Position numbers and translations under genes: made by a program. From Bradyrhizobium ontarionense (lineage in GTDB: Bacteria; Pseudomonadota; Alphaproteobacteria; Rhizobiales; Xanthobacteraceae), in assembly GCF_021088345.1 (NCBI RefSeq), contig NZ_CP088156.1, positions 7,617,001 through 7,681,000 on the forward strand: 64,000 nt of DNA. The letters are read 5' to 3'. Within the stretch, counting starts at the first letter, position 1, and each line of letters opens with the position of its first letter. A model generated the notes under the pieces. The model did no database searches, was not told the DNA's origin, and worked only from the letters and a program-made list of their open reading frames with translations. Positions 26,398-35,670 of this stretch are shown here, piece after piece.

Positions 26398-26961
26398 ATG
26401 CTGGACATTCTCACCCGCCATTGGGTCGCCGCCGCAGGCTTCATGGCCGCGGCGCTGCTAGTCCTGGTGCCGCTGCTCGCGGCCGGGTGGCCGTGGCCGC
26501 TGCTGCTGATCTTCCTGCATTCGCCGGGCTACATGATCCACCAGGTCGAGGAGCACACCGGCGACCGCTTCCGCAGCTTCGTCAACGACGTGATGTTCGG
26601 CGGTCGCGAGGCGCTGACCACGACCGACGTGCTCTGGGTCAATTGCGGCGCGGTCTGGGGCATCGATCTCATCGCGCTCTACGTCGCCTGGCTGGCCGGT
26701 CCCGCCTGGGCGCTGGTCGCGCCCTATCTGATGCTGGTCAACGCCATCGGCCATATCGGCCCGGCGCTGCGCTTTCGCGGCTACAATCCGGGTCTCGTCA
26801 CCGGCGTCATCCTGTTCATTCCGCTTGGAATGCTGACGGTCCTCAGCATCCCGGCGACCGCGGCCCAGCATGCTCTGGGTTTCGGCGTGTCGCTGCTGCT
26901 GCACGTCATCATCGCCGCCAATGCGATCCGCCGCGCGGCGCACGCCGGCGCGGCGGCGTGA
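26398..26961 (+). CDS. HXXEE-domain membrane protein
   Basis: 187 residues with about five membrane helices. Residues MIHQVEEHTGDRF contain the HxxEE motif that names the family, in which His and Glu residues in or near helices are thought to bind metal or catalyse a reaction. This is family knowledge and its role is not established. ATG 26398 is preferred to the GTG one codon earlier. It is convergent with the PepSY-type gene. Confidence 0.8.
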   Translation: MLDILTRHWVAAAGFMAAALLVLVPLLAAGWPWPLLLIFLHSPGYMIHQVEEHTGDRFRSFVNDVMFGGREALTTTDVLWVNCGAVWGIDLIALYVAWLAGPAWALVAPYLMLVNAIGHIGPALRFRGYNPGLVTGVILFIPLGMLTVLSIPATAAQHALGFGVSLLLHVIIAANAIRRAAHAGAAA

Positions 26962-26983
26962 CCCGCCCGCCTGCGTGGGGGCG

Positions 26984-28162
26984 TCATTCGCCCGGAACGA
27001 GCTGGATGGACGGGGCCTGCCGCGGACGGCGCAGGCGTCTGCGGGAGACATAGAGCAGCACGCCGGTGACGGCGAACAGCGGCATCAGCGCGCCCGCCAT
27101 CATGAAGACGATCTGGCCGGGCAGGCCCAGAATGCTGCCGCGGTGGATGTCCAGGATGCGAGCCAGCGCCCGCTCGCCCGGCGTCTTGTCCGCGTAGCGT
27201 TCGGCCGCCAGCAGCCGGCCGCTCACGCCGTCGACGCGAAATTCGTCGCGCGCGCCGTCATTGGCGTCGTGCAGCCACGATCGCACGCGCACGGCCGTGC
27301 CGGCGCCGGCCGGCAGGGTGAGCTGAACGGTGGAGAAGCGATCGCCGGCTTCGCGCAGCACGGTGGCCCACACCAGATCGAGCGCCACGGGCTGCGGCTC
27401 CGGCCTGGATTCCGACCGGCCGTCGCGCGGCGCCTTCGGCGATGACATCTGCATGGGCGGCGAAGCCGGTGCGAGCAGCCAGGTGAGACCGTCCTTGTAC
27501 CAGCCATAGGAATAGGACAGGCCGGTCAGCGCCATCACCAGATAGACCGGCAGCAGCCATGTGCCGATGACGGTGTGGAGCGAGCGGTGCAGGCCGCGCC
27601 CGCTCAATCCAAGCTGCGGCTTCAGCCACAGGGCGGCGCTGCCGGCCCGCCGCGGCCAGCGCAGCACCAGGCCTGTGATCAGCAGCACGACGAGCCCGAG
27701 CACGGCGGCGCCGGTGATCTGCCGGCCGGCGCCGTTGCCGTCGCCGGGCAGCAGCAGCCAGCGATGCAGCCGTCGTACGGTCGCGAAGAATGCTTCGCCG
27801 CGGGGGGTGCCGAGCACGTGGCCGTCACGCGGATCGACGAACACCGAGGACGGTCGTGCGCCATCCTCGCCACGCGCGAAGCGGATGCGCACCGCCGCCG
27901 ACGGATCGCGCGACAACGTGATCGCGGCCACCTTGCCGCCGTCCGGATCGGCCTGCAGCCGCGCGACGAGCTCGCCCGGCGCAAGCGGCGCCACCGCACC
28001 CGGCGGCACGTGCGCCAGCGAGGCGTTGAGACCGGCCTGGATCTCGTCCTCGAAGCTCATGATCGCGCCGGTGATGCCCATCATGGCGAGGACCAGCGCC
28101 GCGGCGAGGCCCGCGACGGAGTGGATCTGCAGCAGGAGGGGCTTGATCGGGAATTTACTCAT
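26984..28162 (-). CDS. PepSY-domain iron-siderophore reductase-type membrane protein
   Basis: 392 residues with four main helices: about 12-33 (ALVLAMMGITGAIMSF), 145-165, 200-220 and near 365 (MMAGALMPLFAVTGVLLYVS). Between the first two lies a periplasmic PepSY-type region, and VRRLHRWLLLPGDG plus HRSLHTVIGTWLLP carry the conserved His pairs. This matches the PepSY_TM or FegB-like family associated with ferri-siderophore uptake. It lies directly downstream of the TonB-dependent siderophore receptor (87 bases), an arrangement found in many iron-uptake loci. Electron transfer to the iron complex at the membrane is the inferred role. Confidence 0.88.
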   Translation of the reverse strand: MSKFPIKPLLLQIHSVAGLAAALVLAMMGITGAIMSFEDEIQAGLNASLAHVPPGAVAPLAPGELVARLQADPDGGKVAAITLSRDPSAAVRIRFARGEDGARPSSVFVDPRDGHVLGTPRGEAFFATVRRLHRWLLLPGDGNGAGRQITGAAVLGLVVLLITGLVLRWPRRAGSAALWLKPQLGLSGRGLHRSLHTVIGTWLLPVYLVMALTGLSYSYGWYKDGLTWLLAPASPPMQMSSPKAPRDGRSESRPEPQPVALDLVWATVLREAGDRFSTVQLTLPAGAGTAVRVRSWLHDANDGARDEFRVDGVSGRLLAAERYADKTPGERALARILDIHRGSILGLPGQIVFMMAGALMPLFAVTGVLLYVSRRRLRRPRQAPSIQLVPGE

Positions 28163-28249
28163 GAGCGATGCGACCCTGACGTGGAACGGATGATGCCGAT
28201 CTCTGCGCCGCCATCGCGCCGCGCAGACATGCCCTGGCGGAACGCCATG

Positions 28250-30556
28250 CTAGAACTTCACCGTGGCCGACAACGACACGCGCCTGGAATCGCCGACGGC
28301 GACGTTCAGCGCGCTGTTGGCCGAGGGGTAGTAGACGTTGTCGAACAGGTTCTTGACGTTGAGCTGATAGACCACCGGCAGGTTCTGATGCTTGGTCTCG
28401 TAGGTCGCGAACAGGTCGGCGACTACATAGGACGGCAGCACGAAGCTGTTGGCGGCGTCGCCGGCGCGGTCGCCGACATAGCGCGCGCCGCCGCCCAGAC
28501 GAAGTTTGCCGGGCAGGGCGGTGCCGAAGTCGTAGACCAGATAGAGCGAAGCGGTGTTGAGCGCGACGTTCTGCAGCCGCTTGCCGGCATAGACGGGGTC
28601 CTCGGTGACCCGGGCATCGGTGTAGCCGTAGCTGCCGATCATGCTCCAGCTCTCGGAGAGTTTGCCGGTGACGTCGACCTCGGCGCCGCGCGAGCGCACC
28701 TTGCCGGCGGTGGTGTATTCGACCACGTTGCTGGCGTTGGTCTGCGACACCAGCACGTTGCGCTTGTCGATGTCGTAGACGGCGACCGTGCCGGACAGCC
28801 GCTTGTCGAGATCGAACTTGAAGCCGGTCTCCCAGGAGGTGCCTTCCTCCGGCGCGATGTTGGAGCCGAGCACGACGCCGCCGGTGAGCGGGGCGATGGT
28901 CGAGTTCGGCTTCAGGGATTGCGTGTAGCTCGCATAGAGCGAGAGCTGATCGTTGAGCTTGAGAATGGCGCCGCCGAGCGGCAGCACCTTGTCGGCGGCG
29001 ACATTCGTGTTGGTCGTGAACGGACGCCCGCGCCCGGCGATCTGCTCATAATCCATGTAGCGCACGCCGCCGACCAGCGCGAGCCTGTCGGTGAGATGCA
29101 GCGTGTCCTGCAGGAACAGCGAGTAGGTGCCGAGCTTGTCGGTCTGGTCGCTGTCACCAGGCGAGATCGTCGTGCCCGGCTGCAGCAGTCCGTAGGTCGG
29201 ATTGTAGACGTTGAACGGCGTCGAGACTGTCTGGCGGATCAGGTCCTGGCGGTAGATCGTGCGATATTGCGCATCGCCGCCGAACATCACCTCGTTGCGC
29301 AGGCCGCCGATCCAGAAGCCGCCCTGCAGATAGGACGTGCCATAGCTGACGCGGCTGAGCGAGCCCCAGGTGCCGTCATTGCTGCGCGTCTCCGCGCCGG
29401 TGGTCGGTTTGATGGCGGTGATGCGCAGCTGATTGGCGTTGGAGGTCTCGGTGTTGTAGCTGTAGGCCGCGTTGAGCTTCCAGTCCTCGTTGAGCCTCTG
29501 CTCGATCGAGGCCTGGACCAGGTCGGACTGCCCCCACGTGTTGTTGTAGGGCTCGTCCAGCCGCCGCGTGGCCGGAATCGCCAGCGGTGCGCCGTTGACG
29601 AAGGCGGTGCCGCGATCGAACGGGTTGATGAACTCGCGGTGCTCGTAGTTGAGCTGCACCGTCGTCGTATCGCCGTACCAGGCGAGCGACGGCGCCACCA
29701 GCATCTCGCGGTGGCGGCCGAAATTGCGCCAGTAGTCCTCGCTGACGCCATAGCCGATGAAGCGATAGGCGAGGCCGTTGTCGCCGATCGGACCGGTGAC
29801 GTCGAGCGTACCGTCGGCGCCGGTCTTGTCGTTGGCATAGGCCGAGCCGAGCAGCGTGACCGAGCCGTGCTGATAGAGCTCGGGGCGCCGGCCGATCGTG
29901 TTGACGATGCCGCCGGGATCCATGATGCCATAGAGCAGCGAGGCCGGTCCCTTCAGCACCTCGACGCTCTCGACGGCGGCCGTGAGGCCGCGCGACTGCA
30001 CCAGCGGCATGCCGTTGCGCATGATCGAGCCGTCGCGGTTGTCGCCGAAGCCGCGCCGCATCACGGCGTCCTGGGTGCCGGCGAGCGTGTTGCCCTGGGT
30101 GACGCCGCTGATGTTGGCGAGCGCGTCGTCGAGATTGCGTGGCAGCTGGTCCTTCATCACCTGCTCGGGCACGACGTTGACCGATTGCGCGGTATTGAGC
30201 GGCGAGGCACCGGTCCGCAGGGTCGTCGCGCTCGGCATGGCGCGGTAGTTGAGCTTGGCTGCGTTCAGCACCGCGGCCTCCGCCGCTGCGCGTTCCGCGC
30301 GCGTCGGCAGCGTCGCGGTCTGAACGCGTCGTGGTGCTGGCCGCGCCTGTGCACGGCGCTGCTGCGCGGCGGCGGCGCTCGGAAGCTTGCGCTTTGCAGC
30401 CGGCGCATCCACCGTCACCGGTGGCAGCGTCGCCTGGGCATGCACGGGAGTTGGGGAGCAGAGCAGGTCGGCGGTCAAGGCACCCACAACGGCAAGGGCG
30501 CCATACATGCCGGTTCGATCGCAGCGAGGATCGCGCCGGCCTTCACACTTCGTCAT
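28250..30556 (-). CDS. TonB-dependent siderophore receptor (FhuA/FpvA type)
   Basis: 768 residues. An N-terminal signal (about 15-41, ending VHAQ) is followed by a linker region with a basic Ala/Arg-rich segment, a plug domain (about 105-240: NVVPEQVMKDQLPRNLDDAL, VMRRGFGDNRDGSIMRNGMP, VLKGPASLLYGIMDPGG) and a beta-barrel that ends in VSLSATVKF with a C-terminal Phe as outer-membrane barrels should. The sequence belongs to the ferric siderophore receptor group. No signalling domain (FpvA-type STN) is evident. The substrate, probably a hydroxamate siderophore, is inferred. It heads a two-gene iron-uptake operon with the PepSY protein. Confidence 0.92.
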   Translation of the reverse strand: MTKCEGRRDPRCDRTGMYGALAVVGALTADLLCSPTPVHAQATLPPVTVDAPAAKRKLPSAAAAQQRRAQARPAPRRVQTATLPTRAERAAAEAAVLNAAKLNYRAMPSATTLRTGASPLNTAQSVNVVPEQVMKDQLPRNLDDALANISGVTQGNTLAGTQDAVMRRGFGDNRDGSIMRNGMPLVQSRGLTAAVESVEVLKGPASLLYGIMDPGGIVNTIGRRPELYQHGSVTLLGSAYANDKTGADGTLDVTGPIGDNGLAYRFIGYGVSEDYWRNFGRHREMLVAPSLAWYGDTTTVQLNYEHREFINPFDRGTAFVNGAPLAIPATRRLDEPYNNTWGQSDLVQASIEQRLNEDWKLNAAYSYNTETSNANQLRITAIKPTTGAETRSNDGTWGSLSRVSYGTSYLQGGFWIGGLRNEVMFGGDAQYRTIYRQDLIRQTVSTPFNVYNPTYGLLQPGTTISPGDSDQTDKLGTYSLFLQDTLHLTDRLALVGGVRYMDYEQIAGRGRPFTTNTNVAADKVLPLGGAILKLNDQLSLYASYTQSLKPNSTIAPLTGGVVLGSNIAPEEGTSWETGFKFDLDKRLSGTVAVYDIDKRNVLVSQTNASNVVEYTTAGKVRSRGAEVDVTGKLSESWSMIGSYGYTDARVTEDPVYAGKRLQNVALNTASLYLVYDFGTALPGKLRLGGGARYVGDRAGDAANSFVLPSYVVADLFATYETKHQNLPVVYQLNVKNLFDNVYYPSANSALNVAVGDSRRVSLSATVKF

Positions 30557-30962
30557 CGTTCACTTCACTTCCACGTCGAGTCGTTCAGGCGTCGCCCTGA
30601 ACGGCATTCGATCTATCAACGCGCCGGATCGAAGGACATGGTGGGTGGTGTTGAATTGCTCTAAGCACCGCGGAGTTTACGCGCCGAGGGGTTGTTCCAA
30701 GCCGCGCAGAAATGCGGCGCGATGGTGCATTCACCGATTTTCCAGCAGCGTCGGCACAGCCTGCGACAATCTGTGCAGAATGATGCGCATGGGTGCCATG
30801 CGCGCGTCCATGGCAACCGCCCTTCACGGGAATCGCGGCGAAGGCCGCCAGTCCCGGTTTTCGGAACGGTCGGGACTACGAACGGCGAACGTCATCGCTT
30901 GGGATTGATCGTGCCCGAATGCGGGCTCGGTCGAGATGGACATGATGGCTCGCGGCGAGAGC
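30557..30962. other. Non-coding interval upstream of the siderophore receptor
   Basis: No gene recognised in 406 bases. It should hold the promoter of the minus-strand receptor operon. The stretch near 30650-30664 read on the minus strand resembles half of an Irr-type site (TTAGAGCAATTCAA), but the match is too weak to call. Confidence 0.5.
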
Positions 30963-32510
30963 TCAGTTGAAAGCTTCGCCTTCGATCGTCAGCTCCTGGC
31001 CGTAGCGAACCCTGGTCTTGAGCGTCACCTTGCTGCCGGCGAAAGTGAGCGCCCATTTGCGCTGGTCGTCCTGGCCCGGGGTCTGAAGGTCGACGAGCAA
31101 TGTCCGCGCGTCGGTCCAGGCGCCTTTGACCATCGGCGTTCCCGGCTCGGTGGCACTGCCGCGGCGATAACGGCCATCCATCCCGATCGGGCTCTCGCGC
31201 CGTATAAGCTCGCCCAGCCTGTCGAACCGATAAGCCTCCCACACCAGCTGCAGCTCGGTGCCGGCATAGGTCAAGCCCAGCGATTTCAGGCCGATCGGGT
31301 TGCGCTGGAAATTGTAGACCTTGCCGGCGATGCTCGCCGCGGTCTCCGGCGCTGCGCCGGCGCGCTCCTCCTTCTCGGCGGCGACATCGGCAATGGCGCG
31401 CGCGAGGCTGGCCGCTGCGTCCGGCGAGCGCGGCAGCGCGTCGGCGGATTGGACGGCGCTTGCGACCGTCTCGGCGACCTTGCGGAAGCCGCAGAAGTCG
31501 CGCGCGGTCGTCACCGCGACGATATCCTGCTGCGGCATCACCATGATCATCTGGCAGTGATAGCCGACCGACATGAAGACATGGCGCTCCGGCAGCGCCC
31601 AGAACAGGTTGGCATAGCGCAGGCCCGGCTCGAAGCGCGCGCGCATGTCGACCGTGGCGTGATTGACAGTCTCGATCCAGTCCGGCGGCACAACCTGTTG
31701 ATCGCCCCATCGGCCGCCACGCAGATAGAGATAGCCGATCCGCGCCATGTCGCGCGGCTTCAGCGAAAGCCCGAAGCCGCCGGCGGTGATGCCCTGCGGA
31801 TCGCGCTGCCAGAAGGGTGGGGCAATGCCGAGCGGACCGAACAGCTTGTCGTTGGCATAGTCGGAGGCCGGTTTTCCGGTCAGCTTGGTGATGATGGCGG
31901 ACAACAGATGCGTTCCGCCGCTGCTGTAGTAGAATGCTTCGCCCGGGGCCAGCGCCATCGGACGGTCGAGCACGTACTGAACCCAGTTGGTGCTGCGGCC
32001 GAGATCGATCAGCGACTGCTCGTGGCCGCCATCGAGCCCTTCGTCCCAGTCGAGCCCGCTCGTCATGTTGAGGAGGTGGCGGACCGTGATCGCCTTCTTG
32101 CGGTCGTCGAGATTCTCGATCTTGCGGTCACGGAAGAAATCCACGACCGGGTGGTCGAGGCTGTCGAGCACGCCGTCGCGGAGCAGCAGCGCGATCAGCG
32201 TGCCGATGACGGCCTTGGTGGTCGACTTGACGACGTGCGGACGGTCGCTGGCATAAGGCGCGTAGGACGCATCCAGCACGATCCGTCCGTGACGCACGAC
32301 CAGGACGCTGTCGAAGCTTCTCGTCTTGCCATAGGCGATCAGCTTCACGAGTGCCGCCGAATCCATCCCTTCGTCCTCGGGGGCGGCAGTCGGCCAGTCG
32401 GCTTGCGGAAAGCCGGCTCGGCCCGCGTCCTCGGCGATGGCGTGGTTGGTGAACAGGCCGGCGAACAGCAGGGTGGTGGCAAACCAGACGCTGGTCCTGA
32501 CTCCGGACAT
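30963..32510 (-). CDS. Secreted SxxK (beta-lactamase-like) serine hydrolase, copy A
   Basis: 515 residues with signal peptide (about 1-26, ending AIAED). The class-C beta-lactamase/esterase fold is signalled by KSTTKAVIG with Ser96 and Lys99 as nucleophile and base (SxxK). A second motif, YYSSGGTHLLS, stands where YxN is expected. The C-terminal 150 residues form a beta-rich domain. Start 32510 follows GAGGGGAG; an ATG 14 codons upstream is less good. It is a paralogue of the gene at 35671-37218, with the same length. Substrate could be a peptide, ester or glycan linkage; antibiotic hydrolysis is not implied. Confidence 0.85.
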   Translation of the reverse strand: MSGVRTSVWFATTLLFAGLFTNHAIAEDAGRAGFPQADWPTAAPEDEGMDSAALVKLIAYGKTRSFDSVLVVRHGRIVLDASYAPYASDRPHVVKSTTKAVIGTLIALLLRDGVLDSLDHPVVDFFRDRKIENLDDRKKAITVRHLLNMTSGLDWDEGLDGGHEQSLIDLGRSTNWVQYVLDRPMALAPGEAFYYSSGGTHLLSAIITKLTGKPASDYANDKLFGPLGIAPPFWQRDPQGITAGGFGLSLKPRDMARIGYLYLRGGRWGDQQVVPPDWIETVNHATVDMRARFEPGLRYANLFWALPERHVFMSVGYHCQMIMVMPQQDIVAVTTARDFCGFRKVAETVASAVQSADALPRSPDAAASLARAIADVAAEKEERAGAAPETAASIAGKVYNFQRNPIGLKSLGLTYAGTELQLVWEAYRFDRLGELIRRESPIGMDGRYRRGSATEPGTPMVKGAWTDARTLLVDLQTPGQDDQRKWALTFAGSKVTLKTRVRYGQELTIEGEAFN

Positions 32511-33035
32511 GTCACACTCCCCTCGATGAACGATGCGCGGCGCGGACGACACGCTATCGGGGAGCGTCGATCAATCAAAGATTGCGTGATGATCGATGCC
32601 CGCCCGCAAAAGCGGCGTTTTGCGGGAGCGATCTTTGCGCAGCGCCGATTTGTGAACAGCTGCTTAACTCCCGATCCGCCGCTACTCGATCAGAGCCTGG
32701 TAGACGAGATTGCGCAGCAGCGAGCGATAGGCTGGCGTCGTGGGCCAACGGAGCATCCACGACTGAGCGTCTATTGATGATGTTATGTTGTCGCCGGCGT
32801 TTGTCTCATGTTCGGCGTGGTCCCGGACAAGCGCTCAACGCGCGCGCCGATCCGGGATTCATAACCCTAGGAGCCTTGCCGCCGCAGTCGCATCGATCGC
32901 CGTTGACTGCTACGGATTGTAGCGCTACGATGGACGATAGGCACCGGTTGAGCCCATCGGCACACGTCATTGCGCGTCGCCGAGCATGGTCCGCCGGGCG
33001 CGCGGTCACGAAGGCCACGACGGGAGCTTTGCGGG
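32511..33035. other. Divergent intergenic region
   Basis: 525 bases between the start of hydrolase copy A and the start of the zinc-protease gene. No conserved gene is seen; short open frames here are unconvincing. It should contain both promoters. A segment near 32850-32870 (CCGGGATTCATAACC) resembles one arm of the palindromic repeats seen elsewhere in the window. Confidence 0.5.
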
Positions 33036-33926
33036 ATGTTGCGCCGTATCCTCTGGGTGATCATCTGCATTCCGCCGGCGCTGTTCGCCATCGGCACCGG
33101 AGCAGCTTTGTCCTGGCCGGTGACACGCCATATCGTCTCGGCCTGGTGGTATCTCCCCGATCGGTTGCCGGCGCTCTCGGACAACGGCCTCGTGCACTAC
33201 GAGCCAGGTGCGGAAGACTATGCGCGAGACGTCGCGACGCTGTTGCCGGCCGCCCTCGCGCGGGTCGAAGCCACGCATGGTCGGCCTTTCGCGCATCCTG
33301 TAACTCTCGGCGTCTATGACAGCATGGACGCCTATGTCGCAGCCAACGGCACAGGCTCGACGGCTCCCGTTGGCACCGCGATCTTCGGCCGGGTGAATCT
33401 TTCTCCCAAGCTATCGTGGCCGCAGCACCGGCGGCTGCCGGCCATCCTCACCCACGAGCTTTCGCATGCGCACATCGAGGGATGGATCGGCAACCGATAC
33501 GTCCTGCTGCCAAACTGGTTCAAGGAGGGGCTGGCGGTCATGGTGTCCGGAGGCGGAGGCGCCGAACTGGTCGGCGCAGACGAGGCCTGGGCCGCCATCC
33601 AGGACGGTGGGCAGATCGCCATCGACGATGCTGGCAGCCTGCTCAGCTGGGAGATCCGCTTCGCCACGGCGCCTGCCAGGCAGGATCCGTCCTGGTACCC
33701 CGTCGTGCTCGCGTATCGCCAGGCCGGCATGTTCGTGACCTATCTTCGCGCATCGGATGAGGCGGCGTTCGACCGCATGATGAACGCAATCCTGGACGGT
33801 CGCGCATTCGCGGATGCGGTGACCGTTGCCTACCATGATGACGTTCGGTCGCTCTGGCTGCGGTTCGTCGAGTCGAGCCCTCATCGAAAGGCTGAGCTCG
33901 GGTCGCAACCGAATCTCCCGCCCTGA
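33036..33926 (+). CDS. Membrane-anchored HExxH zinc peptidase
   Basis: 296 residues with an N-terminal signal anchor (about 5-27). The active site is ILTHELSHAH with His140, Glu141 and His144, and Glu164 in WFKEGLAV is a likely third zinc ligand. The pattern fits the peptidase-MA-like gluzincin group. GGGAG lies upstream of the ATG at 33036; the frame extends further left without a site. It is expected to work on the periplasmic side. The substrate is unknown. Its neighbours are the two SxxK hydrolases, so a cell-wall or protein-quality role is possible. Confidence 0.83.
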   Translation: MLRRILWVIICIPPALFAIGTGAALSWPVTRHIVSAWWYLPDRLPALSDNGLVHYEPGAEDYARDVATLLPAALARVEATHGRPFAHPVTLGVYDSMDAYVAANGTGSTAPVGTAIFGRVNLSPKLSWPQHRRLPAILTHELSHAHIEGWIGNRYVLLPNWFKEGLAVMVSGGGGAELVGADEAWAAIQDGGQIAIDDAGSLLSWEIRFATAPARQDPSWYPVVLAYRQAGMFVTYLRASDEAAFDRMMNAILDGRAFADAVTVAYHDDVRSLWLRFVESSPHRKAELGSQPNLPP

Positions 33927-34130
33927 TCTTTCGCATGTCGGTCGGCTCACGAATCCGAGGGCCGGCGGGTCGACTGGCCGGTCCGTCCACGTTTGCGCCG
34001 CGGCAAACTGCGTGCCGATCTCGGGCAGACTCCCGCCAGGCGTCCGAGGATCGACCCGCTGACGAGACCGTGTCTTGCGCCGGCACTCTCATCTCATATG
34101 TTATCGAACGGCAGTGGTTGGAGCCGTCTC

Positions 34131-34322
34131 ATGCTTCCGCTGATCTTGGCTGCACTCCTCTATCTCAGTTTCCTGTGCGCATGCGGCTACTACACGGCGG
34201 ACTACGCCGGGCAGAGGGGGCGTTCCAAGCTGGCCTGGTTCATCTGGGGCGCCTTGTTCTATCCTCTGCCATACATCGCCTTGGCGCTAATGCCTCGGCT
34301 GCGCGAGGAGACGAGGGTCTAA
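34131..34322 (+). CDS. Small two-helix membrane protein
   Basis: 63 residues starting MLPLILAALLYLSFLCACGYY with a second helix WFIWGALFYPLPYIALALM. TGGAG lies nine bases before the ATG. An ATG at 34098 could add 11 residues. The Cys pair CAC and the Tyr pair after helix 1 are the only features. No family known to me; it precedes another small membrane protein by about 60 bases. Confidence 0.6.
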   Translation: MLPLILAALLYLSFLCACGYYTADYAGQRGRSKLAWFIWGALFYPLPYIALALMPRLREETRV

Positions 34323-34382
34323 GTCCGTCGCCGCGGCGTTGAGCGCGGCCTTTGACGGACATGCAGATCGAAGGACATGCAG

Positions 34383-34562
34383 ATGTCTTCAGCCGCTTTC
34401 CGGATGGCGCTGATTCTGGCCGGCCTGGCGCTGTTCGCAACGAACTTCGCCGTCTTCCCAGGCGGCCGGATGACGGGCTTGGCGAAAGGCCTGGCCCTGT
34501 CGGTATCGCTTGCCGTCTTGGCGGCTTTGCTGATCACGGCGGTTCGCAGCTTCGGTCCCTGA
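34383..34562 (+). CDS. Small membrane protein
   Basis: 59 residues (from the ATG at 34383; ATG 34377 adds two) with two hydrophobic segments (about 7-24 and 38-55) joined by a Gly/Arg loop, ending LLITAVRSFGP. The 3' end is duplicated just downstream. No function recognised. Confidence 0.5.
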   Translation: MSSAAFRMALILAGLALFATNFAVFPGGRMTGLAKGLALSVSLAVLAALLITAVRSFGP

Positions 34563-34654
34563 TAGAGCGCCTTATCTCCGTCGCGCCTGCCTTACGTTGG
34601 CGGTCTTCGGTCGCGGCCTTGCTGATCACGGCGGCTCGCACCTTCGGTCCGTGA
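34521..34654 (+). repeat. Partial tandem duplication of a gene 3' end
   Basis: Bases 34521-34562, which code the C terminus LLITAVRSFGP of the small membrane protein, recur with few changes at about 34611-34654, giving LLITAARTFGP and again a stop. The second copy has no proper gene in front of it, so it is a decayed partial copy. Confidence 0.7.
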
Positions 34655-34746
34655 CGGAGCCGCCGCCTTTGTCTTAAATTGAAGCTGGCTCTGAGGCTGA
34701 ATCGTCAATCACGAAGCCGGAAACAGCGGTCGCGGGAGCTGCAGTC

Positions 34747-35358
34747 CTAGCCCGCTTTGACGTCCTGCGTGACGTCCTCGACATGATGGAGGATAAAGGC
34801 GAGGCGCCCCTGATCGTCGTGGAGAGGCGTGTTGATGGGCTGCCAGTGCCGCTCCACGAACACGCCGTCCGCATCGCGGATGTCGTAGCGCTGGACCGCC
34901 ATCGCGTGGGGGCGCCCGGTCTGCACCACCGTTCGCAGCGAGGCATAGAGATTGTTGACGCCGTCGGCGAGACGGTCGTCGGGGTTGTCCGGAAACACGT
35001 CGAACAGCGATTTGCCCGCGATCGCTTGGCGATCCGTAAATGTCGCGGCGGCGTAGGCCGCATTGATGTCGGCGATGTACAGCCCCGGGCCTGGATCGAT
35101 CAGCATGTAGGGGTGATGCGAGGCATCGAACCCCTGCTGGAAATGCCGCTTGATCGCGACCGCATCGGCAACCGGCCGCCGGTGCGGCTCCGGCAGCGAG
35201 GAGTCGGCACCCAAGTCCGTGGCTTCGAGCAAGGCAAGCTCGCGCCTGGTGCTCGCAAGCAGGACCCGGAGCGTGCGCAACAGAGCAGCGTCTTTCGATT
35301 CGGCCAAAAGTCTTTCGAAGTGGGCGACATTCTGTTCGCAGATGAACCGTTTCATCAT
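34747..35358 (-). CDS. PAS-domain protein without output domain
   Basis: 203 residues starting MMKRFICEQNVAHFERLL. A short helical region (about 1-60) precedes a PAS domain (about 75-195: GFDASHHPYMLIDPGPGLYIADINAAYAAA, then SLFDVFPDNP and HWQPINTPLHDDQGRL). The chain ends with the PAC-like FILHHVEDVTQDV; there is no kinase, GGDEF or HTH part. Such single PAS proteins may pair with a separate partner. The frame extends upstream 55 codons but that part has no ribosome site and is compositionally odd. Role unknown. Confidence 0.75.
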   Translation of the reverse strand: MMKRFICEQNVAHFERLLAESKDAALLRTLRVLLASTRRELALLEATDLGADSSLPEPHRRPVADAVAIKRHFQQGFDASHHPYMLIDPGPGLYIADINAAYAAATFTDRQAIAGKSLFDVFPDNPDDRLADGVNNLYASLRTVVQTGRPHAMAVQRYDIRDADGVFVERHWQPINTPLHDDQGRLAFILHHVEDVTQDVKAG

Positions 35359-35670
35359 TCCGGATGCTCTGAGCGCGTTCCTTGTACGGGAGACCGGTCT
35401 AGCGGGACGCAGCTTCGATGTCATGTGTGGTGCCGACGTGGCGCCGAATGCCGCACCGTTCGGTGCAGACTGCGCGGCCAATCCGGTCTGAGCCTCTCTC
35501 GCAGATGGGCGAACCGGCCTCATCTCAAGTCGGCCGATCTGCAGCGCCGAGCTTGTGATCTCATCGTCGCTGGCGATCCGTAGGCGCCCCGACAGACGGT
35601 CAGGGCCGTCCCGATGGATGGCGACACCCTGGTGTTACCTCGCGCGGCGGACGACGTGACGTTCTCGCGG
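35359..35670. other. Non-coding interval
   Basis: 312 bases between the PAS gene start and the stop of hydrolase copy B, both minus strand. I see no gene and no clear hairpin in it; it probably contains the PAS-gene promoter. Confidence 0.5.

Noticed and set aside
27575..30664. 1029-codon open frame on the plus strand opposite the PepSY and TonB-receptor genes
   Set aside because: Its translation is Arg/Ala/Gly/Val-rich without any domain, and the minus strand encodes two well-conserved proteins; long antisense frames are usual in GC-rich DNA.
30650..30664. Irr/ICE-type iron box upstream of the siderophore receptor
   Set aside because: Only half of the dyad resembles the consensus; not enough to call a site.
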